Counted from the stretch's first letter, positions 46,587-58,784 are shown. The stretch is 64,000 nucleotides of DNA from Epiperipatus broadwayi (GCA_028023455.1 JAQFVV010006503.1:784404-848403), one strand, 5' to 3'. Notes: a model not told the origin generated them from the sequence alone. Numbers and translations: made by a program.

Positions 46587-46599
46587 AACAAGGATTTAA

Positions 46600-47420
46600 T
46601 AGAAAAAGTAAACAATTATAGAGAAAAAATAAAGAAAACTATATTTCAAATGTTTTAAATATGTTGAATGTAAACATGTAAAGTTACTGTTTGGAATATA
46701 TTTATTATAAAATCAGCATAATGGAAAGTTTTAACAATTTTTTATTATTTTTAATCATAATTTGATATTTAATTTATTAATTAAATACTATATAACATTA
46801 ATATATTTTATTTTTTTCTTATTCATTTGAAATTCAATAAACAGGGAAGATCCACTATACAGGAAATATTACAAAATTGTAACTACTTTACAGCTTAGCA
46901 CTGCTTTTGATTAGGTCAGTCATATTAATAGCACACAGACAAGTATGCAGGAAAACAAATGTATAGATTAATTAATATGGAAGTTTGTAAATTTACATAT
47001 ATTACTTTTGGGACAACACAACACATGAATATTTTTTGTTTATTGTTTAGGTATTGTTTGCAATAAACCATGTCTTTTTGTATTTTCTCTTTTGATTGCT
47101 GCCCTCAGCACAAACCACATTAATATCATGTGGATTAAAACCTAATTTGATCTCAAACTCTAAAAATTGTTAAAACAAACTCTCACTTAAAAGATGATAA
47201 TATTAAAGCATAATATTGACTCAATTACAATTTTAATCTGTTTAATATTAAAGGGTTTGCACTAAGCACAGTGATCAAAAAAGAAGATGCAAAGAGGCAT
47301 AGTTTATCACCATCAACACTTACACAATAAATAAAACAAATTCATGCATTGTAATATGATGCATGTTGTATATGTAAATTTACAAACTTGTATATTAATT
47401 AATCTATACATTCATTCTCT
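46600..47420. other. AT-rich DNA, nothing recognised
   Basis: No shared repeat or frame seen. Confidence 0.4.
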
Positions 47421-47435
47421 CACATATCACTCTTT

Positions 47436-47543
47436 CTTTCCATATGTCATAGCATTGGCCAGGAAACGAACCTGCAACAACTGTCTGCAAGCAACTGCTT
47501 GCTTGCAAGACAGCTGCACTGACTTCTCAGCTAACAATGCTTA
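47436..47543 (-). mobile_element. tRNA-derived SINE (second subtype) with 15 bp target duplication
   Basis: Minus-strand order as in the 44.6 kb copy: AAGCATTGTTAGCTGAGAAG, CTTGCAAGCAAGCAGTTGC, GGTTCGTTTCC (B box), CAATGCTATGACATATGG. CACATATCACTCTTT is exact at 47,421-47,435 and 47,544-47,558. An 82-codon plus frame running through it is incidental. Confidence 0.9.
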
Positions 47544-47558
47544 CACATATCACTCTTT

Positions 47559-48485
47559 GTACTATGAATATGATAGAACTGGTGGAAAGTAATGCTAAGA
47601 TGTAAAATATCACAATTTTGTAATCTTCCTTGTATAGTAGCTCCTCTTTATTTATTGAATTAAATACTATATAAATATACAATAACATACTAATGTTATT
47701 TTTATCTTATGTCCATGATAAAAATATTTTGATTTTTCAAAAACTAATTTTTGAGAAAAACATCTTTGTGGAAAAGATATTTCTTCAATAATTGATATTA
47801 GTAATGTGGAAACTAGTTGAGGCCTTACTAATCATGGCAATACAATTTCTACTTACCACATACTATAACATTCAATTTTATATTAATGTTAGTAATATTA
47901 TTATATAGTTATATGTGTTTATCTAAGTGTTTATTGGAAAACAAAATTGCTTAAAAATTATTTTTTATTAAAAACTCACTTATTCTATTAATAATAGCCT
48001 ATATAAAAAGATTTTAATTAAATTTCTGTTAAATTTATATTCAAATTTTAATATCAAATTGAATGTTGGTATTGAAAATTGCTTAAAAATTGTTATTGTT
48101 ATGTTTGTGGGGTTAGAACTAGTTTCCAAATTGCTGACCACATTAATTATTGTCAGATACATATAACTTACAAAGGTTGATTTATTTATTTTTAAAACTA
48201 ATATTGGCACTTAAAAGATTATAAAAATTTCAGTAATAGTGTAAATTAAATAAATGTAATTTTATATATCCAACATACGTGTTGGATATTTATATTTGGA
48301 ACAGAGTCGGTGATTTATTTATTTAATATGTAATTTTATATATAAATTATCTCATTAATTTATAAGTTTGTATTTAAATATACAATCCAGATTATTCATT
48401 ACTATTATATTCGTTAAGATTGTTTTCTTATTTATAGCAAAACATTAGGGTGTGGGTAAAACGTAAATAATTTTCAGAAGTTATA
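47559..48485. other. AT-rich DNA, nothing recognised
   Basis: A short perfect inverted repeat (ATCCAACATACGTGTTGGAT, near 48,268) is the only feature. The 76-codon minus frame is unsupported. Confidence 0.4.
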
Positions 48486-48498
48486 TACTTTTTTAGAA

Positions 48499-48606
48499 CC
48501 ACTAAACATCACATGATCACCATTTTTTATGCTTGCTCAAGCTGTTAAAACAGAAAAAACTCTGCATACTGAATGGCACTACTGTATGGAGAGTTTTGCC
48601 TGTTTT
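48499..48606 (-). mobile_element. family B minimal copy (108 bp) with 13 bp target duplication
   Basis: Minus-strand order: AAACAGGCAAAACTCTCCAT, ACAGTAGTGCC, then the inverse GTATGCAGAGTTTTTTCTGT, then the tail AGCAAGCATAAAAAATGGTG, ATCATGTGATGTTTAGTGG. The hairpin arms are only about 30 bp. TACTTTTTTAGAA is exact at 48,486-48,498 and 48,607-48,619. This copy shows that the conserved parts of the family are the short hairpin ends and the tail. Confidence 0.88.
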
Positions 48607-48619
48607 TACTTTTTTAGAA

Positions 48620-49344
48620 GTTTAAATAAAAATCTGGCTAACTATATGCTAGTGATCTAAAAAAAAACATTTCTCAAGTTTGATTTTGGTCAATGATATC
48701 ATAAGTTAACATAAAAATAAAAAATAGTTTTTTGAAAATGTATTTTTCAAGCAGATATGTTCAAGCATTACCATTAAATTAATAAATTGATTACAATGTC
48801 ATAAGAAAAAGAGAGTTTATTAATTACAATTAAAATTGTTATTTAAAATAGTAAATAACAATTAAAAACACATGAATTAATATTTCTTATTTGGCAAACT
48901 TTACATTTTAATATAACTCTGATAATTGCTACAAAAGTCTAACAAATTTTTACAATTTTTTAACACTATAGTATTTATTATTTGTCCACACACTTATGGA
49001 ATATAATTTTGCACATTATTATGGTTTTTATTATGCATATATGTAAAATGAGACCCTATATTGTATACAAAAAAAGTTCATTTATGCAAATGATCAATTC
49101 CATGACTTTTCTTAAGACAAAGTTTTATCTAAATCAAACTTTTCCTTTAGTCATACTATTATATTGGAGCTGAATATAAAGCTATTTTTTTAGCAAATAA
49201 AAATATGCATTAATTCAAAGTATGTTATACAGCATGAGTAATACCAACAACAAATTTCACTTATACATATTTGCTTTGAATTTGTGCATTTAATGTAGGT
49301 GCAGAATCTTAAATAACTCATATTCTTATATTGTTATAAAATCA
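48620..49344. other. AT-rich DNA, nothing recognised
   Basis: No shared repeats. The 63-codon plus frame at 48,982-49,173 is unsupported. Confidence 0.4.
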
Positions 49345-49505
49345 TGTTATATATAGAGCTTGCAAAACAAACTCTTAACAAGCTTTGCTGAATACCCCCA
49401 ACCTCAGACCGGTTTCTGCTACTGGCATCCTCAGAAACTAGTCTGATGTTGGGGGTATTCAACAAAGCTTGTTAAGGGTTTGTTTTGTGAGATCTATATA
49501 TAGCA
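49345..49505. mobile_element. foldback element, about 70 bp arms
   Basis: ATGTTATATATAGAGCTTGC, AAAACAAACTCTTAACAAGC and TTTGCTGAATACCCCCAAC pair with the inverse sequence on the right. The loop carries two similar copies of a CTCAGACCGGTTTCTGC/CTCAGAAACTAGTCTGA stretch, itself an inverse pair. No relative elsewhere in the window. Confidence 0.8.
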
Positions 49506-49584
49506 TTTGTAAACACAAGCTTTATTAAATTAGGTCATGTGACATCTGACTTGATTTTTTTGGTAATGTTATAAAGTCATGAAA

Positions 49585-50190
49585 ACATCATATGAACACC
49601 ATTTCATTTGCATACACAAGTAGTTAGCAGTAGCACTCTCTTTATTCAGTAGTACCACCCAACACACAAATCTTTTTTCATCCTTTGATTACTATGGCTT
49701 GAACATGGTGGACAACTGAAAGAAATGTTTCTTCCACTTTAACAGCTTATGTGAACATAGAACATTGGGATTGGTTGATCTTTTGGTGCTCTTATCCCAA
49801 CCCTGTCCCTAGGATGGCAGTGACTGTAGTTTTTAAAAACCAAAACACCAAAAGGTATACATACTGAAATAGGTTCAGATATGCATAACTCTACAAGCCA
49901 AATAGCTTAGAATGAAAGCATTGTTGTGTTTTTACCCTAGGGTCATAGCTTTATAGTTAACTAAATAAGCAAAAGTTGATTGCAGAAAAATTGTATTAGA
50001 TTTTAAAATCTAGGTGCAGTACTGTCATATCCAAGACTTCTCACTGAATAAAGTCAAAGCTGGAAACTAGCCTAGGTGAGTAGGATCTAGATAGGGATTT
50101 TATGCACAAATCTTCTTGCAATCATTGATTATTATGATGCGCATTTGGTGGCACTACTATATGAAGAGTTTGTTACAATTTTTATTGTTT
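49585..50190 (-). mobile_element. family B long copy
   Basis: Opens with the inverted tail (ACATCATATGAACACC) and ends TTTGGTGGCACTACTATATG AAGAGTTTG. The interior holds the dimer junction (TTGATCTTTTGGTGCTCTTA, CCCTGTCCCTAGGATGG, ACCAAAACACCAAAAGG) also seen at 60.8 and 63.55 kb, and TTTTAAAATCTAGGTGCAGT, TTTTATGCACAAATC. More diverged than the 46 kb copy, and no target duplication was found. Confidence 0.7.
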
Positions 50191-50395
50191 TTATATGAAA
50201 TATCTTACTGTTATACTGCCTTTTCATGTGTAGGGGTTTATATTGATATAAGCAATATATCGACTGAAAGTTGATAATAAAGTAAATATAATTTTGAATG
50301 TATTTATTCATGTTAATGATAATGAGTGTAAGGATTTGTGTATATTAATTAATTCATTATTTTAAGGATTGTATGAATCATTTCTTTATTAAATG

Positions 50396-50500
50396 TCATA
50401 TGTCATAGCACTGGCCAGGAGGCGAACTCACAACCGTTTGCAACCAACTACTTGCTTGCAAGACGGCTGCGATGACCTTCCAGCTAACAACGCTTGACTA
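50396..50500 (-). mobile_element. tRNA-derived SINE (second subtype)
   Basis: Minus-strand order GTCAAGCGTTGTTAGCTGGA, CTTGCAAGCAAGTAGTTGG, TTGCAAACGGTTGTGAGTTC, GCCTCCTGGCC, AGTGCTATGACATATG. Well preserved, but flanking duplications could not be defined because the flanks themselves contain ATGTCAT repeats. Confidence 0.85.
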
Positions 50501-50779
50501 TGTCATGGACAGCAATAATTACAAAATGTTATACAAATATACTTAAAAATCCACAAATAATTCAGAAGATATTAATAAATGTTTCAATATCCTATATGCC
50601 ACTTATCAGAGCATTGTTAATACTATTTACATTTTGGTGTACTATAAGCATCTCTCTACCTCCACCACATCACCATTTCAATGTCCAAAAATCAGCATGA
50701 TTACAGCTTATTTATAATTAAAAGTGGAATTTTTAAAAGTAATGCAAGAAAAATTTATATTAATACCTGAAATTTGTTA

Positions 50780-51375
50780 AGAACCACTAAACTATCACAT
50801 GATCACTTTTTCTACAAGTTTTAAAACAATAAAAAATATTTTCCACACAGCAGTGGTATCTAGTGCAATTCTAGAAATCAGAGGATGCTAGAGAATTGGT
50901 CATCATAATCATTATCCAATACTTCTCCAACATTCACAGACTAGCTTCCAGCTTATGGTTTTCAACAGTGAGAAGACTTGGATGTGGGAGAAGTGCATCT
51001 GGATATCAATCAAAGTGCACCAGAACCCAATTTACCATTTTGCTTAGTTATAAGTTTATCAGATCAAACTAAAAACACACAAATGTTTTTAATCCCAACT
51101 AATTTGTTTGTGTTGTTAGTTACACAGTCTGAGAACTAGTTTAGTATTTTCATATTTCATTGTCACATTAGATCCAAAACTTAGGTGCACTGCTATCAGA
51201 TCAAAGGATCCTCACTGACAAAAACCATAAATTAGAAATTACTCTGAAGATAATGAAGGGGAAGGCAATGGATAGTGACTCATGCATAATCTTCTAGAAT
51301 ACACTAATTACCTGAGCTTGCATTAGATAGCACTATTGAATGGGGAAAATTTTACTACTGTTTTAAATCTGTTAA
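50780..51375 (-). mobile_element. family B long copy, diverged
   Basis: Starts AACCACTAAACTATCACATG ATCAC (inverted tail) and contains CAGTGGTATCTAGTGCAA, CAGACTAGCTTCCAGCTTAT, ATTAGATCCAAAACTTAGGT, CACTGACAAAAACCATAA, ending TTGAATGGGGAAAATTTTAC. The approximate flanks AAATTTGTTAAG / AAATCTGTTAAAG may be a target duplication with mismatches. Confidence 0.65.
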
Positions 51376-52796
51376 AGTTTAATCTTAGCCTATTTTTAAT
51401 ATAATAAATGATCATAACATTTACCTAATAGTATAATATTACTAAAAACAAATTTCATTGTTCTAATTAATATATTTGGAATAGAATCTTATAAAAGAAA
51501 GTAAATTCTGTAGTTACAATGAGTTTAATGTTATGAATTTGTGTAACTTTCCGATTTATATATGTATATGTGGGTTAAATTAAGTATGTTCTTAGATTCA
51601 TTAGCAAAGGAATAAATGGCAAAATTCCATGTAATAACTAGAAAAGTATGTTTAACAGTGTTATTGCTAGGTAATTATTAATTACTATGAACATTGCACC
51701 ATTAGACCATAGTAGCTTTTATCTTTAGTTTATCTAGAAACCAAAGAAGTTCCCTTGTTTATTACTAAACCTTGGACTTATATGGATGTAAATACAAAAA
51801 TATATATATTTATAAGTACGAAGACATAATAAAAACACACCTTGTTTGACTTCTGCTAATATCAATTCATTTCCCCCAGAGATCTAATATATGTTAAAAA
51901 TTTGTGTGGATTAATATGATGTAAGTAATTAAATAAATGGGATACTTGTATAATATCTATGTAAATATGTTAAGAATAATGTTACTAGGTAACAATTAAT
52001 TATTCTTTATAACCTTAGTTAAATTACTTATTCTAACAGACAATTTATTTTTGTCTTGAACTTCCTTAAAAAACCAAAGAAGATTTCTCTTATTTCTAAC
52101 TTTTCTATAAGTATAAACAGACAAATATTTTTATTTATAACCTTGAATTTAAATGTAATAACAGATTTTTCTTGTTTCTAAGTAAACTCAAGGCAAATAA
52201 TATGTTGTCTATTTGATAGTTATCTAGTAATATCACTGACAAAAACATATCTGTAGATATTAAATAGATTATCCCCATTAATAACATTGCTTGTATATAT
52301 AATATCAAATCACCCTACCAAATGTTACATTTTTCAGAAATACTACCTTGTGATTAAAATAAAGTCTGAATTTATATGCAACATGGTAATCACTGATTGT
52401 TAAAGCTTACACTATGTTGCAGTAAAAAAGGAAAGCTACTTGTATCTTTTGATTACATTTTTGTGGCTTCTTGTAATATCCTTCTAGCCAATAAAAGCTA
52501 CTATTATATTTTGGTTGTAGTTTTAAATTCCCAATCTGTTCTCCTTGCTTCACTAACTTCAAGGATTTCAATGTGCAAATGATTTGTTTCTATCTTACCA
52601 CATTATATTTTTTGTTCATATGTATTCTACAGCAAAAAAGTATATAATATTCTGAAAACACAACAGTGTCAATCAACGTATATGTAAATGCAAAAAAATG
52701 TTTCCTCATATTTAGTTACTAAGAAAATTTTGTAATCTGGAACCTTTTCTTAATGTTCAGCATAGGAATATTTATTTTTATGTTTCATCAACTATT
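51376..52796. other. AT-rich DNA, nothing recognised
   Basis: About 1.4 kb without shared repeats or credible frames. The 61-codon frame at 52,397 is unsupported. Confidence 0.4.
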
Positions 52797-53062
52797 TATG
52801 ATATAATAACGTGAAAGGCTAAAACCTTTGACAGAAGCACCTTAAAATGCTTATGTAACAGCCAATCAGATGTAATAATGACTGCATGTGGAACTTTCAC
52901 TTCAATACCACAAGCCAGAACATGGTCACATCTTTTTCTCATGCTCTGGCTTGTGTTCTTGAATTGAGAGTTCCACATGCAGTCATTATTACATATGATT
53001 GGCTGTCACATAAGCATTTTAAGGTGCTACTGTCAATTTAGCCTTTCACATTATTATTAGAT
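52797..53062. mobile_element. foldback element, about 125 bp arms
   Basis: TATGATATAATAACGTGAAA, GCACCTTAAAATGCTTATGT, GCCAATCAGATGTAATAATG, ACTGCATGTGGAACTTTCA and ACAAGCCAGAACATG pair with the inverse right arm across a very short loop (CTTTTT). No coding capacity. The 60-codon minus frame is incidental. Confidence 0.85.
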
Positions 53063-53319
53063 CATCTGCTAGTGCTTAATAAATTTAATATATTTATATT
53101 TATGATATAGTTAGTTGAGGATTTCAGCCTATTGTATAAAATTCATGTTTTCTGTAAAAACTTAATGCTGTATTCTACATAAATATGAATGCATTTCCAT
53201 AGTTTGATACAAATAAACTAACCTGTAGGTTGATTGAGAAACAAGACTGTTTACTATACAAAGAATTGTTGAATAGTTTTCTGCTCAGAATTCATAGGAA
53301 TTTCCAAACTGAAAAATAT

Positions 53320-53369
53320 AGATGGAGCTCTGAAGCATAGACATAGATGGAACTCTGAAGCATAGACAT
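53320..53369. repeat. two-copy 25 bp tandem repeat
   Basis: AGATGGAGCTCTGAAGCATA GACAT followed by the same unit with one change. Confidence 0.85.
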
Positions 53370-54033
53370 TAAGCTGCAATGTTTACCAGATATCAAAATT
53401 AATCGTATATGTTTATGCTAATTTATAATTATCATTTTATAAGGTTAATTCATAGAAGGAAGTTAACCTACAAACCGGCCATGTTTGTTTCTCGTATATA
53501 AATCTACCTGTACTCATCCTTCAGTAAGAGTTTTAAAATCACACAGGTTTGTAAAACAAATTTTACAGCTCATTGTAAATATTTTTTTATTAAAATCAAT
53601 TATTTTTGTTTTTATTAGTTTCTTTTTTTATTGTTGTTATTTTGTTTTGTTTATAGTATTCCACCTAAAGAATATTAAATTTCTAGCATTCCCAGGGAGA
53701 AATGCAGTTAGATAATGATTTTTATATTGAATTGTTAGTTTTTCAATTTAAATGTTATTGATTATATTTTACAGCATTAAAGCAATTATTTATAAAAGTT
53801 ACCGTTGACAAATATGTAAATAGAATACGAATATTTAAAAAAATAAATTTAAATAATATGGTAAAAATGTACAATAAATATATTTGTAAAAATGATAATA
53901 ATGTCACATTTTTATAATTAATTCGTCAAACAACTTATTATCTAGCAACAAAAAATTATAGAATTACAAAATATTTGAATAATAGCAAGCATAGAAGAAA
54001 TATAAAAGACAAAAATGTAATTATTATATATTT

Positions 54034-54414
54034 ATTAAATGGATTATGTCCTGTCCATGAGGGGTCAGATTGACCTTAGGTCAACATGGGTGTGACAAGA
54101 ATCTCAGCTTCAGGGTGGCCTTTGAGCATTCCATCATTAGATTTTCAGTTGGATGAACGGTTGAAGAGTTGGAGTGTGGAGTGGATTGAAGTCTATCTAT
54201 TAAAGTATGAAGATTGGCTAACTATCTGAGCACTTATTGCATATATGTGTAGAGATGATAATCTGGACCAACTGATGATTGTTGGTTTAGCATGATATAT
54301 GTATATTGGTGATTATTTATCTTTTGGACATATATGTGTTCAAGTGTATCTGTGTTAAGAGATAGAATGGAGAGTGGTGGGTCATGTGAAAGTCTGTGCT
54401 CATATACCCTATAT
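54034..54414 (+). mobile_element. family A linear copy with 14 bp target duplication
   Basis: TGAGGGGTCAGATTGACCTT, CATTCCATCATTAGATTTTC, AGTTGGAGTGTGGAGTGGAT, TATGAAGATTGGCTAACTAT, GATAATCTGGACCAACTGAT, GGTGATTATTTATCTTTTGG, GTGAAAGTCTGTGCTCATAT. The non-palindromic form of the units found inverted at 10.9 and 41.6-42.7 kb. ATTATTATATATTT is exact at 54,020-54,033 and 54,415-54,428. The match is AT-rich, so its weight is moderate. Frames on both strands across it are shadows. Confidence 0.75.
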
Positions 54415-55021
54415 ATTATTATATATTTGAAGGTTTTGTTTGCATTAGAGAAATCTTTCACCCTATCTCATCTCTATCACAACCAGCCATCAGCCCAGAA
54501 CTTTCACACTATTAATACATTCAAAACATTTACTGCATTTTTTAAGTGTGTTATTAGGAAATTTATACATTAGTATTTTAAATTGATTATTAAATAATAA
54601 AAAAAAATCACTTTGTGGCCTTGTCTTAATGCATTAATGTATTCATTGTATTATACTTTACATACTAATTTTAAACAGACATTTCATTATATAATAAATC
54701 TATTAATGGACAAATAGTTATTTTTAAAATTTTATGCTACTTCAATAAACTAAATTTAACCCTATAGAAAATTTTATCAAAGCTTTAAGTGAACTCAAAG
54801 TATTATTTTTTCTATAAGTATTTCTTCTTTTATTTTATATTGGCATTTATTTGTTTAAAAAAACTGAGGATTGAGGTCCTATTTAGATGATGTTTAAGTT
54901 AAAGAAAATCAATGAGAGTAAAGTAGAAATTTTATTTTTTAGAAATATATTCTTAGTGTTAAGTAATTACTTTGTGCATGTATAATTATCATATATAAAA
55001 TTGTATTTATGTTAATTTTAT

Positions 55022-55024
55022 TTT

Positions 55025-55064
<40 letters not shown>
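55022..55064. repeat. (AC)n(AT)n microsatellite at the 3' tail of the RTE-type LINE
   Basis: On the LINE strand the element ends in GCAGTGGATTG and passes into (AT)n(GT)n. RTE-clade elements commonly end in short simple repeats, so this may be the element tail or its target. Confidence 0.9.
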
Positions 55065-55163
55065 CAATCCACTGCTGAATGAAGATCTCTCCAAGTTCAA
55101 TCCATTTCTCTGATCTTTAGCTTCTCTTCTCCACATCACCCCTGCACACTTTCCTATTTTATT

Positions 55164-56771
55164 TCATCCATGCCTCACATGTTGTCTCTTTCTGGATATT
55201 TTACAATCTCTTGGAATCCAGTTTAAAATGTCAATTGTCCATCTATAATCATCTCTTCTAGCAATATGTCCAGCCCAACTCCACTTCAGTCTTTTAATTT
55301 TTTCAATGAGGTCAGTAACACCTGTTTGTTCTCTTACCCATATATTGTGTTTTTGATCTCCTCTTGTTACTCCCAACATACATCTCTCCACACTTCTTTG
55401 AGTGGTCTGAAATCTCTGTATTGATCTCCTATTAAGTGTCTAAGTCTCATATCCATAAGTAAGAACTTGGTAAAACATATTTATTAAAAGCTTTACTTTT
55501 CAAACACATAGGTATATTTCCTTTTAGTGTCAAGTTATTTCTACCAAAAGCACTCCTCCCAAGTTTAATTCTATGATTAATTTTATCCATTATGTTTCCA
55601 ACTGTATTAATAATCTGACCAAGGCATTTGTAACTGTTAACTTCTTCTAATTCATCATAATCAATCTTTATTTTCATATTTTGAGAAAATCCATTAAACA
55701 TTACTTGTCTTTTTAAGATTTATCTTTAGTCCTACTTTCCTATTTTTCATCTAATAACTCCGGAAACATTTCCTGCAGCTCTAAAGCATTATTTGCAAAA
55801 ACAACTACATCATCTGCAAGATCTAAATGACTTAAATAATCTCCATTTACTTTCATTCCTTTAGCTTCCCATTTTAATTCACAAAATACTTCTTGCACCA
55901 CAGCTGTAAAAAGTTTTGGAGATATGGAGTTACCCCATCTTACACCTTTCTCAATATTGACTTTCCTAGTATCATTATGTAATGTAATTGTTTCAGTTGC
56001 ATTTTTATAAACATTCTTTAAAATATGACAATATCCTGTATCTATACCTTGATGATCCAATGCTTTAATCACTGAAGAATGTTTATAGAATCAAATGCCT
56101 TTTCATAATCTACAAATCCAAAGCATAATGGCATCTCATATTCATTTGTCCTTTCTATAACTTTGCTCAATACCTGGATATGATCTATTGTACTAAAATC
56201 ACTTTTAAATCCAGTTTGTTCTCTTGGTTGGTGGAAATCCAATATTCTCTATAGATGGGTAGTAATTACCTTGTTAAAATTTTGTATAAAACTTATAAAA
56301 GGCTGATATGTCTGTAATTTTTAATATTTTCTTTATCACCTTTTTTAAATATTAATATTAATACTTTATTCTTTCAATCATCTGGTACACCTTTATCATT
56401 TAGATATTTGCTATTTAACTTTGCTAAAAAAAATTCTATTTCTTATCTGGAGCCTTTCCTTTCTTCGTACATTTAATTGCATGTCTCAGTTCTTCATTTA
56501 AAATTCTGGGAAATTCAGAAGATGTAATAGATATAGGAGGTACTTGTTCTTTATTACTATATAATTCTTGATAAAAGGCTTCTACCCACTTTATGATATC
56601 ATCTCTCTTTTTGGTAATAATTTCATCTTTTTTTCTTATTGCAGTTATAAATTTCTTATCAATACCAAAATGTTGTTTTACACTCTTGAGACTTTTATTC
56701 TCTTCTACAACTTTACTTGTTAGTTCACAGTTATACTTTCTTATATTATATTCAACTCTTTTCCACATCAT
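55164..56771 (-). pseudogene. reverse transcriptase half of the RTE-type LINE ORF
   Basis: Frames 56,771-56,436, 56,072-55,740, 55,701-55,447 and 55,391-55,164 read successive parts of one protein. The catalytic ADD motif (within DLADDVVVFA, about 55,785-55,820) and motif B (GNSISPKLF, about 55,920) are intact. The segment between 56,436 and 56,072 (fingers/palm start) has several stops and shifts. The C-terminal segment 55,391-55,164 holds the GHIARRDDYRW motif. It would reverse-transcribe the element RNA at the nicked target if intact. It cannot be translated as it stands. Confidence 0.85.
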
Positions 56772-57078
56772 TTTACAAAATTCAAGATATTCAATCCTTT
56801 TTTATGCATCATTTTTGTATAGCTTCATATTCCTTTTTTTCTTCATAAATTCTCTAGTCTCAGCAGAAATTTTATTGGTCAATTGCTGTTTTTTTCTACC
56901 ATCTATCTTTGTTGCAGTTTTTAAAAGTGTATATTTTCATATTTGTTTCATTCAAATCTGAATCAAGTTCAAAATCTACTATTACTTGAAACTGATTTAT
57001 AAGTTCTAATTTAAATTCATTTGAATGTTTCTGAAGATTAGGAATATCAACTGTAAACATTGCTTTTCTTAATAATTT

Positions 57079-57830
57079 TTATCTCTCTAGTTTTGCATTA
57101 ACATGTATCTTACATCTTACTAATCGATGATCACTTCCTGTGTTAAATTTATTAAGAACATTACAATCTTGAAATATGTATTTTTGGTTAGTCCAAATTT
57201 TAATCCAATTCTGTTGTGCCTTCATTTGGATGCTTTCATGTCCATTTCCTTTTATCATTTTTCTCAAAAAAAGATTTCATAATATAAAGTTTTTCTTTTT
57301 CTGCAAACTCCACAAGTCTATATCCTCTCTCATTTCTATTACCATAACCAAAATTAACAGCTGCACTTTCATCTTTCATTTGTTTACAAATTGTAGCATT
57401 AAGACTCCCATAACGATTTTAAAATCTTGTTTACTCTGATCAAGAGCCTTTTGTACATCCATATAAAAATCTTCTACTACTTCATCACTATGAGAACTAG
57501 TTGGGGCACAAATCTGAATTATCTGCATTTGGTATCTCCTATGAAGTTATATAACTAATCTTGCCATTCTGTCTGATACATCATTAATCTCCACAATGTT
57601 GTTCTTTATTTTTTATTTATAATGAATCCTACTCCACTTGTATTTCAATATTTGTACCTTTATAATAGATTACATCTCTATTTTTTAAATCAATTGTCTC
57701 TTTACCTTTTCTTCTAACTTCACAAAGTCCAATAATGTCCCATTTAATATAAGACAATTCTTCTTCTAATTCTTGCAGTCTTCCTTCACTTGAAAGTAGT
57801 CTGCAGTTGTAAGAACCTAAAGAGACCTTT
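57079..57830 (-). pseudogene. AP-like endonuclease half of the RTE-type LINE ORF
   Basis: The N-terminal part reads WDIIGLCEVRRKGKE (about 57,703-57,760, with the catalytic-domain E in CEVRR), followed by VEINDVSD-type text, APTSSHSDE (57,490-57,520), KIVMG (about 57,420; the following DFN motif is shifted), and ends with NTGSDHRLVRC (57,100-57,150), the SDH motif of the exonuclease-endonuclease-phosphatase fold. Stops after IEIQVE and a shift after KIVMG break it. In active RTE elements this domain nicks the target. Confidence 0.82.
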
Positions 57831-58066
57831 TGCTTCCTTTTGAAGGCCTTAAAGGAACCAAGCAGGGCAAATTCCTAACATTCACTCCATACATTCTTGC
57901 CATTGCAGCTGTTATTACTATGTGATTATTCATATAATATACAAACATGGATGGGCTGCTTACCATTAGCCAGCATGGAGAATTTATTGACTTTTATCTC
58001 TGAGTTTAAGATCAAGAAACACCATGATCTTTCTTCTCAGTTGCCTGATAAGACAAAATGAATGTT

Positions 58067-58067
<1 letters not shown>

Positions 58068-58148
<81 letters not shown>
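58068..58148. repeat. (TG)n(TA)n microsatellite
   Basis: A TG run of about 12 units and a TA run of about 30 units, immediately upstream (in LINE sense) of the RTE element's 5' end. Confidence 0.97.
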
Positions 58149-58149
<1 letters not shown>

Positions 58150-58784
58150 CATATTCTTAATCATAAATTTTAATTAGGTATTCTGCTAGAAATGATAAAT
58201 TTTAGTTCATCTGTTTATTACTTCATTAAAAGTTTATTTTACTAGTTCAGATAAACATTAAAGTTAGGTACAGAACTCTTATTAATCTTACATAATTCAA
58301 TTACTAATATAATAGGTGTAGATGATGACCATGGGTTTCTTATTTCTATGATGTATGATGCCCATTGTGTTCAATTGAAGTATTGTTTTTCTTACTAGCT
58401 TTTGGGTCCTGATAATATATAGACATGACCTTTTGAATCAAGACATCCTCTCAACTTTAGACTAGGGAGAAGTCATCATTGACTATATCTGCTTTGAATT
58501 ACCAATGTAGGTAAAAAGTAACTATGGCAAAACATTTTTATACAGCTTTCAGGACCTTTTTTCACTGAAGAATACATCAGTCAATTTTTCAGAATTCACA
58601 AACAATATTACTGAAGCAATGAATGAATGAATCAAAGTTTACGGGGTCAACTTTTTATATCACTGATCTGATTCTATTGTATAAATACTTTTTTACATTT
58701 TCCTTTATATCTTTGGGAATTTAATTTCCTCAAAGCTTATTTTTATTATAATTAATTTACAATATTAAACAAAACCTACATACA

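Larger units (their letters stand above)
55065..58055 (-). mobile_element. nearly full-length, inactive RTE-type LINE
   Basis: About 3 kb on the minus strand. In order: a 5' region at 57,840-58,055; AP-endonuclease text from about 57,830 (LQELEEELSYIKWDIIGLCEVRR, then QIIQICAPTSSHSDE); endonuclease end with SDHRLVRC; a linker; reverse transcriptase with FGIDKKF, GNSISPKLF and ADDVVVFANN; then C-terminal RSAFGRNN, VTRGDQKHN, WSWAGHIARRDDYRW. The order and the closing GHIARR..RW region, with 3' end CAGCAGTGGATTG, are typical of RTE-clade elements. Stops and shifts split the ORF into at least six pieces. A 3' fragment of the same family lies at 8,925-9,255. Confidence 0.88.
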
